Shown: in pieces, positions 45,257-55,417 of the stretch
How the letters are laid out: every line of letters begins with the position of its first letter
Position numbering within the stretch: position 1 is the first letter of the stretch
From: Desmodus rotundus
Taxonomy: Eukaryota; Chordata; Mammalia; Chiroptera; Phyllostomidae
Length of the DNA: 64,000 bases
NCBI RefSeq assembly: GCF_022682495.2
Contig: NC_071391.1
Coordinates: forward strand, 110,343,195 to 110,407,194
Direction: 5' to 3'
Program-made: the position numbers and the translations under genes
Notes under the pieces: model-generated
Told to the model about the DNA's origin: nothing
Databases searched by the model: none
What the model saw: only the letters and a program-made list of their open reading frames with translations

Positions 45257-45330
45257 AGCTGTTGCAAAACTACAACTCCCATCATGCTTGGACAGGGTGG
45301 GATGATGGGAGCTGTAATTTGGCAACAGCT
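45257..45330. repeat. long hairpin, 29-base arms
   Basis: Bases 45257-45285 pair with 45302-45330 at 26 of 29 positions around a 16-base loop. It lies within the DNA transposon. Confidence 0.93.
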
Positions 45331-45336
45331 ACACAG

Positions 45337-45391
45337 CCACAGGGTTGTGCAAAACTGCTGTCCCCATACAAGAGTGTTGCACAACCTGTGG
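45337..45391. repeat. second hairpin, ~19-base arms
   Basis: 'ccacagggttgtgcaaaact' (45337-45356) pairs with 'agtgttgcacaacctgtgg' (45373-45391) with one bulged G and one mismatch. Confidence 0.9.
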
Positions 45392-45716
45392 CCCTCCAGC
45401 AGCAGATCCCCCCATAACAGTGCGTCATCCACTGATGTTCTCAGCCACAGTGCCCCCGTCACTATGAAGGATGCAGTGCTGATAGTTCTGTCATTACTGT
45501 ACTTTGTTGTAGAAAAATATGAAAGCGTACCGTAGTCTCCTGCTGAATCTACCGTAATTGTGGAAAGATGTCAAAGCAGAAAAGGATTTCTGCTTTAAAG
45601 GATGCTATTAAGTATTTTACCACATTTTTTGCTTCACAATTGTTTTTCCTACTTTCCTCCTCTGAAACTTAGCTGTGTCTTATGGTCCTGTGTGTCTTAT
45701 AGTCCGAAAAGTAACG

Positions 45717-46699
45717 TATAAGCTCAAGATCCTAAAAGTAACTCAAAGCTGAGAACTTCACTTAACGTCCGAGTGTCCAGTCTCACAAAGTTTGGAAGTG
45801 CTGCAGTTTCGTTACTTGTCTAGCTGTTTCAGTTTGGCAGTTTGTTCTGGTTCTTCAACCTGTCATTATAGGAGAAAAAGAAATTTCAGGCCCGGAAATT
45901 AACTGAAAATTAAAAGCCATTTTATTCAACTTTTTGCAAGAATTGTATTCTTACAAAGTAGTTTTATAAGAAGTATGTGACATTTTCACTTATTCTTCCA
46001 TTTGTTCTTGTAGGTATTATGAGCTTGGCATGTGTTTGGAATTGTGAAATAAAAAGATTATTTAATCTTTTAAAGGCTTTTGAAAAATAAAGCCAAAGTC
46101 CTGATACATGGAAAGACTTATTTTCTTGATTCTCTCCAGGGAGAAACATAATTACACTATAGCATTGGTTGTTTACTTGCTTGTGATCAGGAAATAAAGA
46201 AGGGAGCTTTCAGATGCGAGGAACACTCTATTTCCACATACTTTGAATCACCAGGTTTGGCACCTGTGTTTTCTGTATGGTTCCTCCCACTTGCCTGTTT
46301 TAAGGATGTTGTTTGGCTTCAGAAAACCTAACTAATGATAGCTGTACAAGAAATTTTCAGACTCAAAACTGGCTAGCATTCGAATACTTTGTCAAACCTC
46401 TTTGTAATATTTGGAATTAAAGTAATGAAAATGAAAGAGGGGGCAATGGTGAGAGAAATTCACAGCCTATAAAATCAGAACTTGCAAATGCTAATCAGCT
46501 GTATAAGTTAATTGGATTTTAAAAAGAACCAAAATAAGAATGTTGAAAGTAGATTAAGTTTAGACTTAATCCAGCTAATATTAATTCTGATCAATTTATC
46601 TAATAATTTAGCCCCTCTCTTCCTTCAGTGGCGTTCTGGTTTGTATGACAAATACCTTCAGCGTGGCTGCGTATGGTGCAGGCATCTGTTTAAGTTGCA
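45717..46699. other. unassigned DNA
   Basis: About 1 kb without gene or named repeat. Confidence 0.5.
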
Positions 46700-46830
46700 G
46701 CTGTGAATTCTAGCTACCACTCTGTGGCTTGGGCAAAACCGCAGCTTAAATAACTGTTTCTGGAGCCCTGACACAACAGTAAGCACTGTGCAGAGGCTCA
46801 TCTTAAACTCACAAGGATGGATGCACAATA
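46700..46830 (+). repeat. MIR-like SINE (degraded)
   Basis: 'gaattctagctaccactctgtggcttgggcaaaacc' (46706 onwards) followed by 'gtaagcactgtgcagaggctcatc' resembles MIR. Diverged. Confidence 0.5.
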
Positions 46831-48414
46831 CCACTCTCCGCACACCTGGAAACTAAGAATGTTTGAACATGATGTCCTTCTCTGTCTTCTGCCATTCCCC
46901 TCAATCCCTGTACTCAGAGTGACCTTCAAGAGCCCTCGGCTCCACAGGCCCATCTCTAGGCCCCAGTGCATGCACATCTAACCTTAGACTCATCAATTAT
47001 TTACACCTTTCGCCCTATTAACATTAAATCCTTCTCTTCTGTGTTCCATGATCTTGGGATTTCACTCTGTGAGCTAAGTAACTGGATAACTGAAAAGCTT
47101 CAAAGTGTTTATCATTTGGTTTGGCTTATTTTGTTTTTGTTGTTGTTTGTTTTTAGACAATGAGGCCCTGTCTATTAAAACTCTTGGATTATTTATTTAT
47201 TATTTTTACTGGGAACATCAAACCAACAACTATCATGAAAGAGTCGCATGACTCAAAGAAGTACCAGATTTACTTACCATGAACGCTATGGCTGCATAAT
47301 TGTCGATTCATATCGACCAACTGCAATCTATACAGAGCGTCATAGCATTTCCCTTGATTTGAAACTGAAAGGGCCTATTGAATTATGTCCATTGTATTTT
47401 ATACACAAGTAAATATATTGACACTTGAGAAAACACTTTAATAAAATAGAAATTTCACTTATATGTAAACTTCAGCCCTAAATAATGTTAAATATTTAGA
47501 GTTCATCATTTATCTATAAAAGCGGATGTGAGAAGATAGAGACTGAGGCCTTCAAGTAATATTAAAATTTAAAAAAAGTTTTGCTGTTCTTATAAGGGGG
47601 CCCAAGTTCTCATGCATGAATCTGAGAATAAAATAATACATTCAGAGTTAATACTCACTGTTAATTAATCACTACAGGTATTCTTCATGGCAAGACTGCT
47701 CCTTTTATCTGTTTAATTAGGAAAGATTACAATTACAGTAAATAATTTTATCTGAAAAACTAAATTCAAATGGATATTAAAATATGTTGAGATTTCTGAT
47801 CTCTTATATTTTCTGGGATGAGGTAGTGCAAATTAAAATTAAAAAAAGGCCCATAAAGCAATCTCATATAAGTTACATGTGATTGATTTCTACCATGGAA
47901 TAATAAGCCAAGGCCTTTCACTATGTTAATTTCTTTTTATTTAAATTATGAGAGGCTTACCTGTGTACTAAGTGACAGTTAGAAGGGAGTCTTGAAAACA
48001 TTCTTTAGTTATTTAACATTTTAAATAATTACTGTTATTAATTTTAGATTATTCCAGAGTTATTCAATCAATAGTCAATTCATTAAGGTCTGAGTTAGTG
48101 CTAGTGTGTGAAAGAATATAAAATGAGTAACATGTAGTGTAGAACAATAATAATTTGGAGATAATTGGCTTACTTCTCACAGTAAGTGTTAGGGGAATTC
48201 AAACAAGAAAGCTTTATTTAGGAAGTAGGATTGTAATTGGCCATAGTTTAGGCATTCTAAGAGGGAGAGAAGATATCGCAGGTAAGAGCTGTTTTCTCAA
48301 CAGAAGTGAATGCGGTATAATTACAACAGGGCAGTTTACCAAAATCTGAAGTTTCAAAGCTCCCATTATATTTTGGAGGTCTCCAGTTAAAGGTATTATT
48401 TCCTGGTGGCCAAG
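46831..48414. other. unassigned AT-rich DNA
   Basis: About 1.6 kb with no gene. The portion 47600-47800 does not look like a decayed repeat, but conservation cannot be judged here. Confidence 0.45.
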
Positions 48415-48670
48415 AACAGAGGTTCAAATTTACATACAAATTATAGCTCTACCAATTGCTAGTTGTGTAAATTGGGGATTTACTTAATGTCCCTGCTCTG
48501 CAGCTTCCCATTCTGGAAATTGATGAAAACAATAATATTTACCAGATGGGAGGTTAAAAAGAGACAAAGAGACAATCCAAAAACAAATCCAAAAACAAAA
48601 AGTCATCCTCATCAACAAAAACAAGAACAACATTTGCATTGTGCCTGGCATATAGTAAATCTGTCATTTT
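48415..48670 (+). repeat. MIR SINE with an A/C-rich insertion
   Basis: 'gctctaccaattgctagttgtgtaaatt' (48446 onwards), 'aacaataatatttaccag' and 'tgcctggcatatagtaaat' are MIR blocks. Between the last two lies an A/C-rich stretch (about 48555-48630). Confidence 0.65.
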
Positions 48671-48774
48671 ACTACTCTTGTTTTAGATGTTTGCCGATGA
48701 TCTTAATTACAGAAGGAGAAGATACGTGCCTGTAGCGTATTTCTCCTGATGTTATAAATTCTACCATTAAAAAC

Positions 48775-48855
48775 AACGTATCCTGGCAGGGGCCTGATGG
48801 AGGGCGGGGAATGGGGGACATCTGTACTAGTGTCAGCAATAAAAAAATGTATCCT
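48775..48855 (+). mobile_element. 61-base L1 3' tail with 10-base duplication
   Basis: 'aacgtatcct' (48775-48784) and 'aatgtatcct' (48846-48855) differ by one base. They flank only 61 bases: 'ggcaggggcctgatggaggg', 'gggggacatctgtactag' and an A-run. An extreme 5'-truncated LINE insertion. Confidence 0.75.
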
Positions 48856-49184
48856 CATTGATATGCCTAGACCATTCTTCATAATGTGTATAATGACAAA
48901 TGCACATAATGCAAATGTATGCATTCCTTTCCTTATATGTTTTATCAATCTATTTATTGAACAAACATTTTCAATTCCTACAATTTTTCACGGCACCTTT
49001 CACATGGTTAGTGAGTATAACATGGTTAAACCACAAACGAGCTGTGCTACTGGTAGGGGACATGTTTAACAGCATTACCTGGGACGTGCAATAGTATCTA
49101 TATTTTAGCCGTATATCCCACATCGGTGTGTTCTTTAAAAACTACACAGCTATTTCCCATTGTAGATGTCACTTAGCAATATGC

Positions 49185-49960
49185 TTTTCAATGAACTCCT
49201 GTACTTATTTCTTCACCCAACAGTTCTATCAAATTTTATTCGGAACCCCATCCAGTTGCTCAGAGCAATTAAAACTTGGAGTCATTCTTAACTGTCCTTG
49301 TTAGTTTGTGTCTTATATTTGATGTGTAAAACCAAAAAATCTAGCCAACTGTGATAAAGTATCTGTTCACTTACCTACATCTTCTCTGCAGCTACTGTGG
49401 TCCTGGCTGTTATCACCTCTCATCTGGATTGTTGCAATAGCCCATAATACGTGATCCTGTACCTACCCTTGACTTTCTGTCATCTACTCCAATAGCTATA
49501 ACAGGGATTAATTCAAACACAAGACTACATAGATTCTCTTTTTAAATTCCATCAACGGACCCTCTTTCCACTCAATAAAACATAAGTATGTCAAGGCCCT
49601 GCTTGATCTTATCACCCATTATAACTTTGATTAAAGTTGTAAATCAAAGTTGTATATCCCATGCATGGTTTAGTCCATTCTAATCCTACAGGCTTCCTTA
49701 CTGTCTTTGAAACACAGTAACCATACTCACACCTTATAGCAAGCCCTCAAGGTCTCTCCTTTACCTGGACTACTATTGTCATAAATATATACATCAGATA
49801 TATTCACCTTTTTTCAAGTTAAATTCTCACTCTTTCAATGAGACCTAACTCAGATTGCCGCTTTATATTGGGTATTTTGGGGAATGATCTTTTTGTGTGT
49901 CTCAAATATAAGTTGGCAGTAGCCATCTTTCCCCTGCTCCTAACAATCTCCTATATCACC
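49185..49960 (+). repeat. L2 LINE, ORF end and 3' region
   Basis: 'gttatcacctctcatctggattgttgcaatagcc' (49408 onwards), 'tcaaggccctgcttgatctt' and 'aaattctcactctttcaatgagacct' are L2 blocks in order. Ancient, no frame left. Confidence 0.75.
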
Positions 49961-50170
49961 TGCTTCCTTATTTTAACTTAAACTGAGACATTAGCAGCAT
50001 TGGAAATGATTTCAAAAGGCCCAGTCTCCTGCTTTCAAGAAGATAGAATTCCCCATTTTTCATGTTATATAACTTGAGTCTCAACAACACTAAGTAACTG
50101 ATCATAGTCAGACAGGTAGTAAGAGATTGGGTGACTCGTACTACCCTGTCTTCTGCTTTATGTTTCTAGT
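49961..50170 (-). repeat. MIR-like SINE (degraded)
   Basis: 'gatcatagtcagacaggtagtaagagattggg' (50100 onwards) is the MIR 'cacacagctagtaag' side in reverse order. Weak elsewhere. Confidence 0.5.
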
Positions 50171-51650
50171 ACCACATAGAGCTCTGTACCTGAGGCCCAG
50201 GGTGAACAACCCTGGCAGTGGAACAATCTGTAGCATTCAGAAAGCGTATCAACAGTGCCCAGAGCCAATCTAATAAGGACTCGCACATCTACATGGATCT
50301 CTTTTAATAAGAAGCCCAACATGGATTTCTCACAAGTGCAACTGCAGTCTCAAAAGCCATTTGGCTCTTTTATTTTTTTAATTTTTAATGTCTTATTATA
50401 AAACTTGCAATATAAAGCTTCAGCATGAAAACCCTGATATAGCCTTAAATACTGTAAAACAAGCAGGCAAAGCTACAATAATTTCATTTTTATAATATAA
50501 TCTGAAATTGAATCACTCTCATTTCATGGCAAAGTCAATATTGCTAATGGATTAGAAACATGGCTGATAAAAGTACTATTGAGTTTGTATTTGGGGAATC
50601 ACATGAAAAAAAAATTTTCATGTGGTCTATGGCACTTAAAACTTGGCCCTGATCTGAAAAAAAGACATTTTGTGAGATGGACCACTTTAGTAAGTAAATG
50701 GTCGATGGTCAAGCTAAAAGAAGCTAAAAAAAGCTCTGGTGAAGCTCCTGCAAACCTTTCCGACATTCCCCATTCTATTACTACCCTTCCTTCAGGAGAC
50801 TGGGGCCCAACTGTGAGAGGCCTAATATACACGGTGACAGTAATTGCAAGTGGCTATCCATGAAGTAGAAACCTGTGATTTCTGCCAGCAAATTCTAGAT
50901 ATCTATCTGCCAACTGAACAATGACTTCAGAGTCCTAGATAAGAGCTTACTCTACACCATTTTCTAGCACTGCAAATTTGGGCAGATCATCCTCTCTCTG
51001 GGTTTCATCTACCAAATAAGGGGGAGGTCTAAAAGAATGTGACTATTTTATGCTTCTATAATTCTACAATATCCAGTAAAGGTGCCATGTTCCTCTCATT
51101 TAAAATGTTCCAAATTTCCAAATGTTAAGAATTGCCCTGTAGAAGACTGCTTTAAAACTGGATACAGCTTCTTTGCTTTAAAGACAAAAGTTCTCAATTT
51201 TCCCATATAAAAAAACATATGCCTTCAAGATTGAAACTGAGTTTTTGGAAGTTCAGAGGTTTCCAATGTTTGTAATTAATTAAGGAGTAGTGCTGACTGT
51301 TTTCATCAGGAAAACAGTTCTAGCTATATCATACTTAAATATAATTTGAAAGCATTGTCCAAATTTTCCATTTGACACATCTAATTTTTAATAATTTCAC
51401 ATTTATCTTAAAAAATCAGAAGCCATAAATAAACCACCCATAGCATCTATAGTTCGTAGTAAGAGCCTAGAATTAGGACTAGGAGTCCTCAGTTTAATTC
51501 TTAGTTCTAAATTGTTTTCTGTGCCCCACTTCATTTCTCTATATAAATGTTTTCCATTTTTCAAAATTTGTATAAATTGTCACCTGCTAGAATGTGATAG
51601 TTTTGCCCCAAATGTATAACTTGAATGTAATTCCAATGAAATAATTATTG
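50171..51650. other. unassigned DNA with weak MIR-like pieces
   Basis: No gene. 50965-51060 ('gcaaatttgggcagatcatcctctctctgggtttcatctacc') and 51455-51545 look like MIR-related pieces, but are too decayed to be sure. Overlapping frames at 50579-50863 and 50599-50832 on opposite strands have no known product. Confidence 0.4.
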
Positions 51651-51651
51651 T

Positions 51652-51741
51652 CATTCACACACACATGTGTGTATACTCGTGTGTGTGTGAATGTACATAC
51701 AAGCCTGTACTTACAAGAGTACATACAAGCCTGTACTCTTA
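51652..51741. repeat. (CA)/(TG) hairpin followed by a 26-base tandem repeat
   Basis: 'cattcacacacacatg' (51652-51667) pairs with 'cgtgtgtgtgtgaatg' (51678-51693) at 15 of 16 positions around a 10-base loop. Directly after it, 'gtacatacaagcctgtact' occurs twice (51693-51711 and 51719-51737). Confidence 0.9.
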
Positions 51742-52014
51742 AAAAATGGCCGTTTTAAAAAGTAACATTCTATTAAATACAAAAAAATGCTGTCAACTCT
51801 TTCATATTAAAAGATCATAAGCATATGAAAACTAAATGAAATATATGGTTCTGGATTGGATCCTGGACAGGAAAAAAAATCCTATTAAAGACATATTGGA
51901 ACAACTTGCAAAGGTTGAAAATAGACTATATACTAGATAATAATGTCATATCAATATTATATTTTCTGAATAAAATCATTTCTGTGTTCATATCAGAGTA
52001 TATTGTTTTTAGTA

Positions 52015-52936
52015 TTGGGTTGGCCAAAAAGTTTGTTTTCCGTATGATGGCTCTAGTAGCACTTCGTTGTCTTTACCATCGTTCAAAACAGTTTTGTTAG
52101 ATTGTATTGTGACAGCTGTCATATCAGTGTGCATTTAAAAAAACTTAGCAAAATTGGTGAATTTTTGTGTAGTCATTTAAATATTGAAGGTAGAAGAAAA
52201 TACGCAACATTTTTGGCATATTATGCTTTACTATTTCTTTTTTTAATTATTATTATTTTATTGTTCTTGTTTATTCTATTTTCCCAATTTTTCCCCCTTT
52301 GCCCTCCTCCGTCCATCCCACCCCCTGCTCCCACAGTCCATCTCCACACTGTTGTCCATGTCCATTGGTCATTCATACCTCCTGTTCTTTGACTAATCCC
52401 TTCCTCTTCGTTCCACCATTCCCCCAAACCCCCTTTCCTTTGGCAGCTGTCAGTTTGTTCCCTGTTTCCATGTCTCTGGTTCTGTTTTGCTCGTTACTTT
52501 ATTTTGTTCATTAGATCTCTGTTAAGAGTGAGATTGTATGATATTTGTCTTTCACCAACTGGCTTTTTTCACTTAGTATAATAGTCTCCAGTTCCAACCA
52601 AGCTGACATAAAGGGTATGAATTCAAGAAAGGTAAAAAGGAGACTGAAACACACACACACAAAGATTTGTTCAGTGTATGGGGAAGGTGCTGTGACTGAT
52701 CGAACGTATAAAAAGTGGTTTTTGAAGTTTTGTGCTAGAGATTCCTCGATGGATTATGCCCCACGGTTGGGTAGACCAGTTGAAAAAATCAAGTCAAGAC
52801 ATTAATTGAGAACAATCAATGTTACACCACACAGGAGAAGGCCAACATACTCAAAATATCTAAGTTTATTAATGAAAATGAAAAGTGTGTCTTTTTTTAA
52901 TGGAAATAACCATATGTACTTTTTTGGCTAACCCAA
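52015..52936 (+). mobile_element. short mariner split by an L1 3' end
   Basis: Left end 'ttgggttggccaaaaag' follows TA. The right end 'ttttttggctaacccaa' is its inverted repeat. Without the L1 insertion it is about 540 bases, and matches the copy at 23919-24476 in both outer parts. A transposase N-terminal stretch survives at 52545-52805 ('KICSVYGEGAVTDRTYKKWF'), then 'DYAPRLGRPVEKI'. It jumps to the C-terminal side without the catalytic domain. The shared internal deletion marks a non-autonomous subfamily of the bat mariner. Confidence 0.87.
52232..52604 (-). mobile_element. L1 3' end inserted in the mariner
   Basis: Plus strand begins with T-rich tail sequence, then C-rich 3'UTR ('tgccctcctccgtccatccc'). 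It then gives the reverse of the ORF2 end, 'gtgagattgtatgatatttg' and 'cacttagtataatagtctcc'. 5'-truncated. The mariner stops at 'tactatttc' and resumes near 'ttcaagaaaggtaaaaag'. About 20 bases of the junction on the right (52605-52622) are unassigned. Confidence 0.85.
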
Positions 52937-52959
52937 AAAATATGTGCCCAAGCACTTAG

Positions 52960-53155
52960 GTTGAAGGCTTATCATGTCTATAATTTATTCTCAAAAGTTC
53001 AGCAAAATAGTAAGAATTATAAGAAGAAAAGGAAGATATGCCAAAATATCAAAACTTGATGAACCTAGGTGAAATGTGTTCAGGAGATCATTATATTGTT
53101 TTCAAAAGATGTTTGCAGATTTGAGATTTTTTTCAAAATAAAATATTTTTAAAGG
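52960..53155 (+). repeat. old L1 3' end (probable)
   Basis: 'gaacctaggtgaaatgtgttcaggagatcattatattg' (53060 onwards) and 'tttcaaaataaaatatttttaaa' fit the end of an old L1 3'UTR. Confidence 0.5.
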
Positions 53156-53279
53156 ACAGCTATTTAACAACTTTAAAAAAATTCTGTCATTATATTATGG
53201 ACATATCTTTCTTTAAAAGCCATGGTCTTCAAAATGTATTTCACCCTTACATCGGACTATACATAAAATATATTTGTGT

Positions 53280-53410
53280 TAATGTATGAGTTTACTAGTA
53301 GAATGTGAGGGCCTTAAGGATGAAGTCCTTCGTTCATTATGTCCTTGTTAGCATCTGATAATGAATTTGCATACAATATGTATTGACTTAATAATAAATT
53401 GGTCAAATAA
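53280..53410 (+). repeat. L2/MIR3-like 3' end (weak)
   Basis: 'gtagaatgtgagggccttaaggatg' and 'taataataaattggtcaaa' follow the L2 3' pattern loosely. Confidence 0.45.
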
Positions 53411-54028
53411 TTAATTCATTTTAAATATATTGAAGTGCACTAATATGCCAGATATAGGCTTAATTTGGGGGAATACTTAGTGCCTTACATAAACCTTCCA
53501 AAAATTTCCATTGCACTTTAAAAGGACTTCAAATATCTTCCACCCATATTTTTCTGCTTTATCCATCTCTGACCTTATCATATCTCTCTCCTCCTTACTC
53601 ACTATACCTGTTACATGTGTCATTTATCTATTTATAAATAAATACATTCTTGAACATATTATTTTCCAAGATTATGAACTAGTTTGAAGAAAAGCCAGTA
53701 CAGGACACCCAGATATACCTGGGAGGTAAGACAATGGTGGGTACTGATCAGAGAAGTCATTCTGGAGGAGCCAAAACCAAAAGGTGTCCTTCAAAGGTGG
53801 TTGCACCAATTCAAGGCATGGTGGTTTCAGAATTTCAACTAGTCAAATGTGGCAGAAACATACACAAATGTGGCAGTAAGCATGGAAATGTGAGAGCTGA
53901 TAGTGGAGATAATAACATATCAGTTCATGAATAATATGTATCAACCTAAAAGATTTTTATTCAACTTGAATGTTATGAAGATAGTTTGAGGAAATTTAAG
54001 TGGGAGAGATATATAGTAGAAATTTTTC
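53411..54028. other. unassigned DNA
   Basis: No gene or named repeat. The 66-codon frame at 53734-53934 has no known product. Confidence 0.5.
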
Positions 54029-54163
54029 TTTTTTTTATGGAATTTATTGGGGTGACACTGGTTATCAAAATTATAAAGGTTTCAGGTGCACAATTCTATA
54101 ACAAATCATCTGTACACTGTATTGTGTGTTCACCCCCCAAGTGAAGTCTCCATCCATCACACA
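54029..54163 (-). repeat. L1 3'UTR end
   Basis: 'tttattggggtgacactggttatcaaaattat' (54041 onwards), 'ggtttcaggtgcacaattctataac' and 'tgtgttcaccccccaag' are a well-known Laurasiatherian L1 3' end in reverse. Confidence 0.75.
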
Positions 54164-54173
54164 GTAAGAATTT

Positions 54174-54370
54174 TATTTTATTTTTATAGAGGGGGAGGGA
54201 AAGATACAGAGAGGAAGAGAAACATCATTGTGTGAGAAACAGTTGCCTCTCACATCCCCCCAGCCAGGGACCTGGCCTACAACCCAGGCATGTGCCCTGC
54301 TGAGAATCAAATCCACAACCTTATGATTCACAGGCTAGAACTCAATCCACTGAGCCACACCGGCCAAGGC
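54174..54370 (-). mobile_element. Ves SINE, minus strand
   Basis: Reverse Ves copy: purine tract 'agagggggagggaaagat', 'caacccaggcatgtgccct' and head 'cactgagccacaccgg'. 'gaatttta' on both sides may be a short target duplication. It inserted next to the L1 3' end. Confidence 0.92.
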
Positions 54371-54894
54371 AAAATTGAATTTTAAAACAAACATTCTGAA
54401 TTGAAGAGTGAAAATAAATAAAGGGGCCAATAAAAACATGACAGGAAGATCAACTAAAAGATTGTATTCTTAATCCAGTTGAGAAATTGAGGGTGCTAGT
54501 CCCTGACCATATGGATGCTGAGAGTAGGGGGACAAGTAGAATTAAAAGAAAGCAAAGAAATTGACTTGATAGAATTTGTTGATATATTGGAGAAATAAAA
54601 GACAGAGCAAAGCAAATATAAACATGAGTTCTCATTTTCACAGTTTAAGGAAAGAAGTTCAATACAATGCTATTTATTAAGAGAAATAATACAGAGGAAG
54701 GAAATTCTGTTTCTTCTAAAAATTACTAGCTCTTTTGAACTAACCCAGCTGTTGAGAGCAACTAGAAATTCTGAAGGCATGAAAAGGAACTGAAAGTAGA
54801 CCACACAAGGACTGAATTCAAATTTTAATCATTTCAACACTAATTATATAAAGAAAATACATCTTTCATCCGAGAGATAAAAACCAAAAGTACA
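54371..54894. other. unassigned AT-rich DNA
   Basis: No gene or named repeat seen. Confidence 0.5.
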
Positions 54895-55122
54895 GCCCTA
54901 ACTGGTGTGGCTCAGTGGGCTGGGCATTGTCCCACAAACTGAAAGGTCACTGGATTGATTCCCAGTTGGGGCACATGCCTAGGTTACAAGTCAAGTCTCT
55001 GGTTGGTGGGTGTATGTGAGAAGTAACCAATCAATGTTTCTCTGACACATCAATGTTTCTCTCCCATCCTTTCTCCCACCCTTCTCCTCTGTGTCTAAAA
55101 ATAAATAAATAAACTCCTTTAA
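54895..55122 (+). mobile_element. Ves SINE
   Basis: Full-length but diverged: 'gccctaactggtgtggctcagtgg', 'cacatgcctaggttacaag', 'caatgtttctc' repeated, and tail 'aaaaataaataaataaact'. A-box intact; B-box region 'ggattgattcc' is close to ideal. A 20-base duplication of the 'atcaatgtttctc' part enlarges the middle. Confidence 0.93.
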
Positions 55123-55402
55123 ATTAAAGACAATTACATCCTTCTCTAGCTTATCCAGAGCCTTAAATAATTTTTATAATTATTTCTATAATATTACACA
55201 CACATTTAATACTAATCAAGATTAAGAATGGATAAGTACTGGCCAAGATAAGATTGAAAGGATAGGAGACTCACAGTATCTGGTATGAACTTTTTAAAAA
55301 GCTGAATCAAATATTAAATAAATTTTTTAAAATCCAATATTAAATAATTACAAAATTATTACAAAGAACCAGTTTAAAAATAAACAGTTGAACATTCTAG
55401 TA

Positions 55403-55417
55403 CAAAATGTGACTGAA
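55403..55417. repeat. target-site duplication, left copy (HAL1-like B)
   Basis: 'caaaatgtgactgaa' here and 'caaaatatgactgaa' at 57939-57953 match at 14 of 15 bases and sit exactly at the two ends of copy B. Confidence 0.87.

Larger units (their letters stand above)
44835..45716 (+). mobile_element. hairpin-rich non-autonomous DNA transposon
   Basis: Terminal inverted repeats: left 'tttttcagactataag' and right, in reverse, 'cttttcggactataag'. The left end is a foldback (44849-44867 against 44887-44905). The right end has the end motif twice in direct order ('tgtcttatggtcc', 'tgtcttatagtcc'). The GC-rich interior holds two long hairpins (45257-45330 and 45337-45391). No open frame for a transposase. 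The inner motif 'gcaaaactacaactcccatc' is one that I associate with repeats of reptiles and amphibians. The family is not named. Confidence 0.65.
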
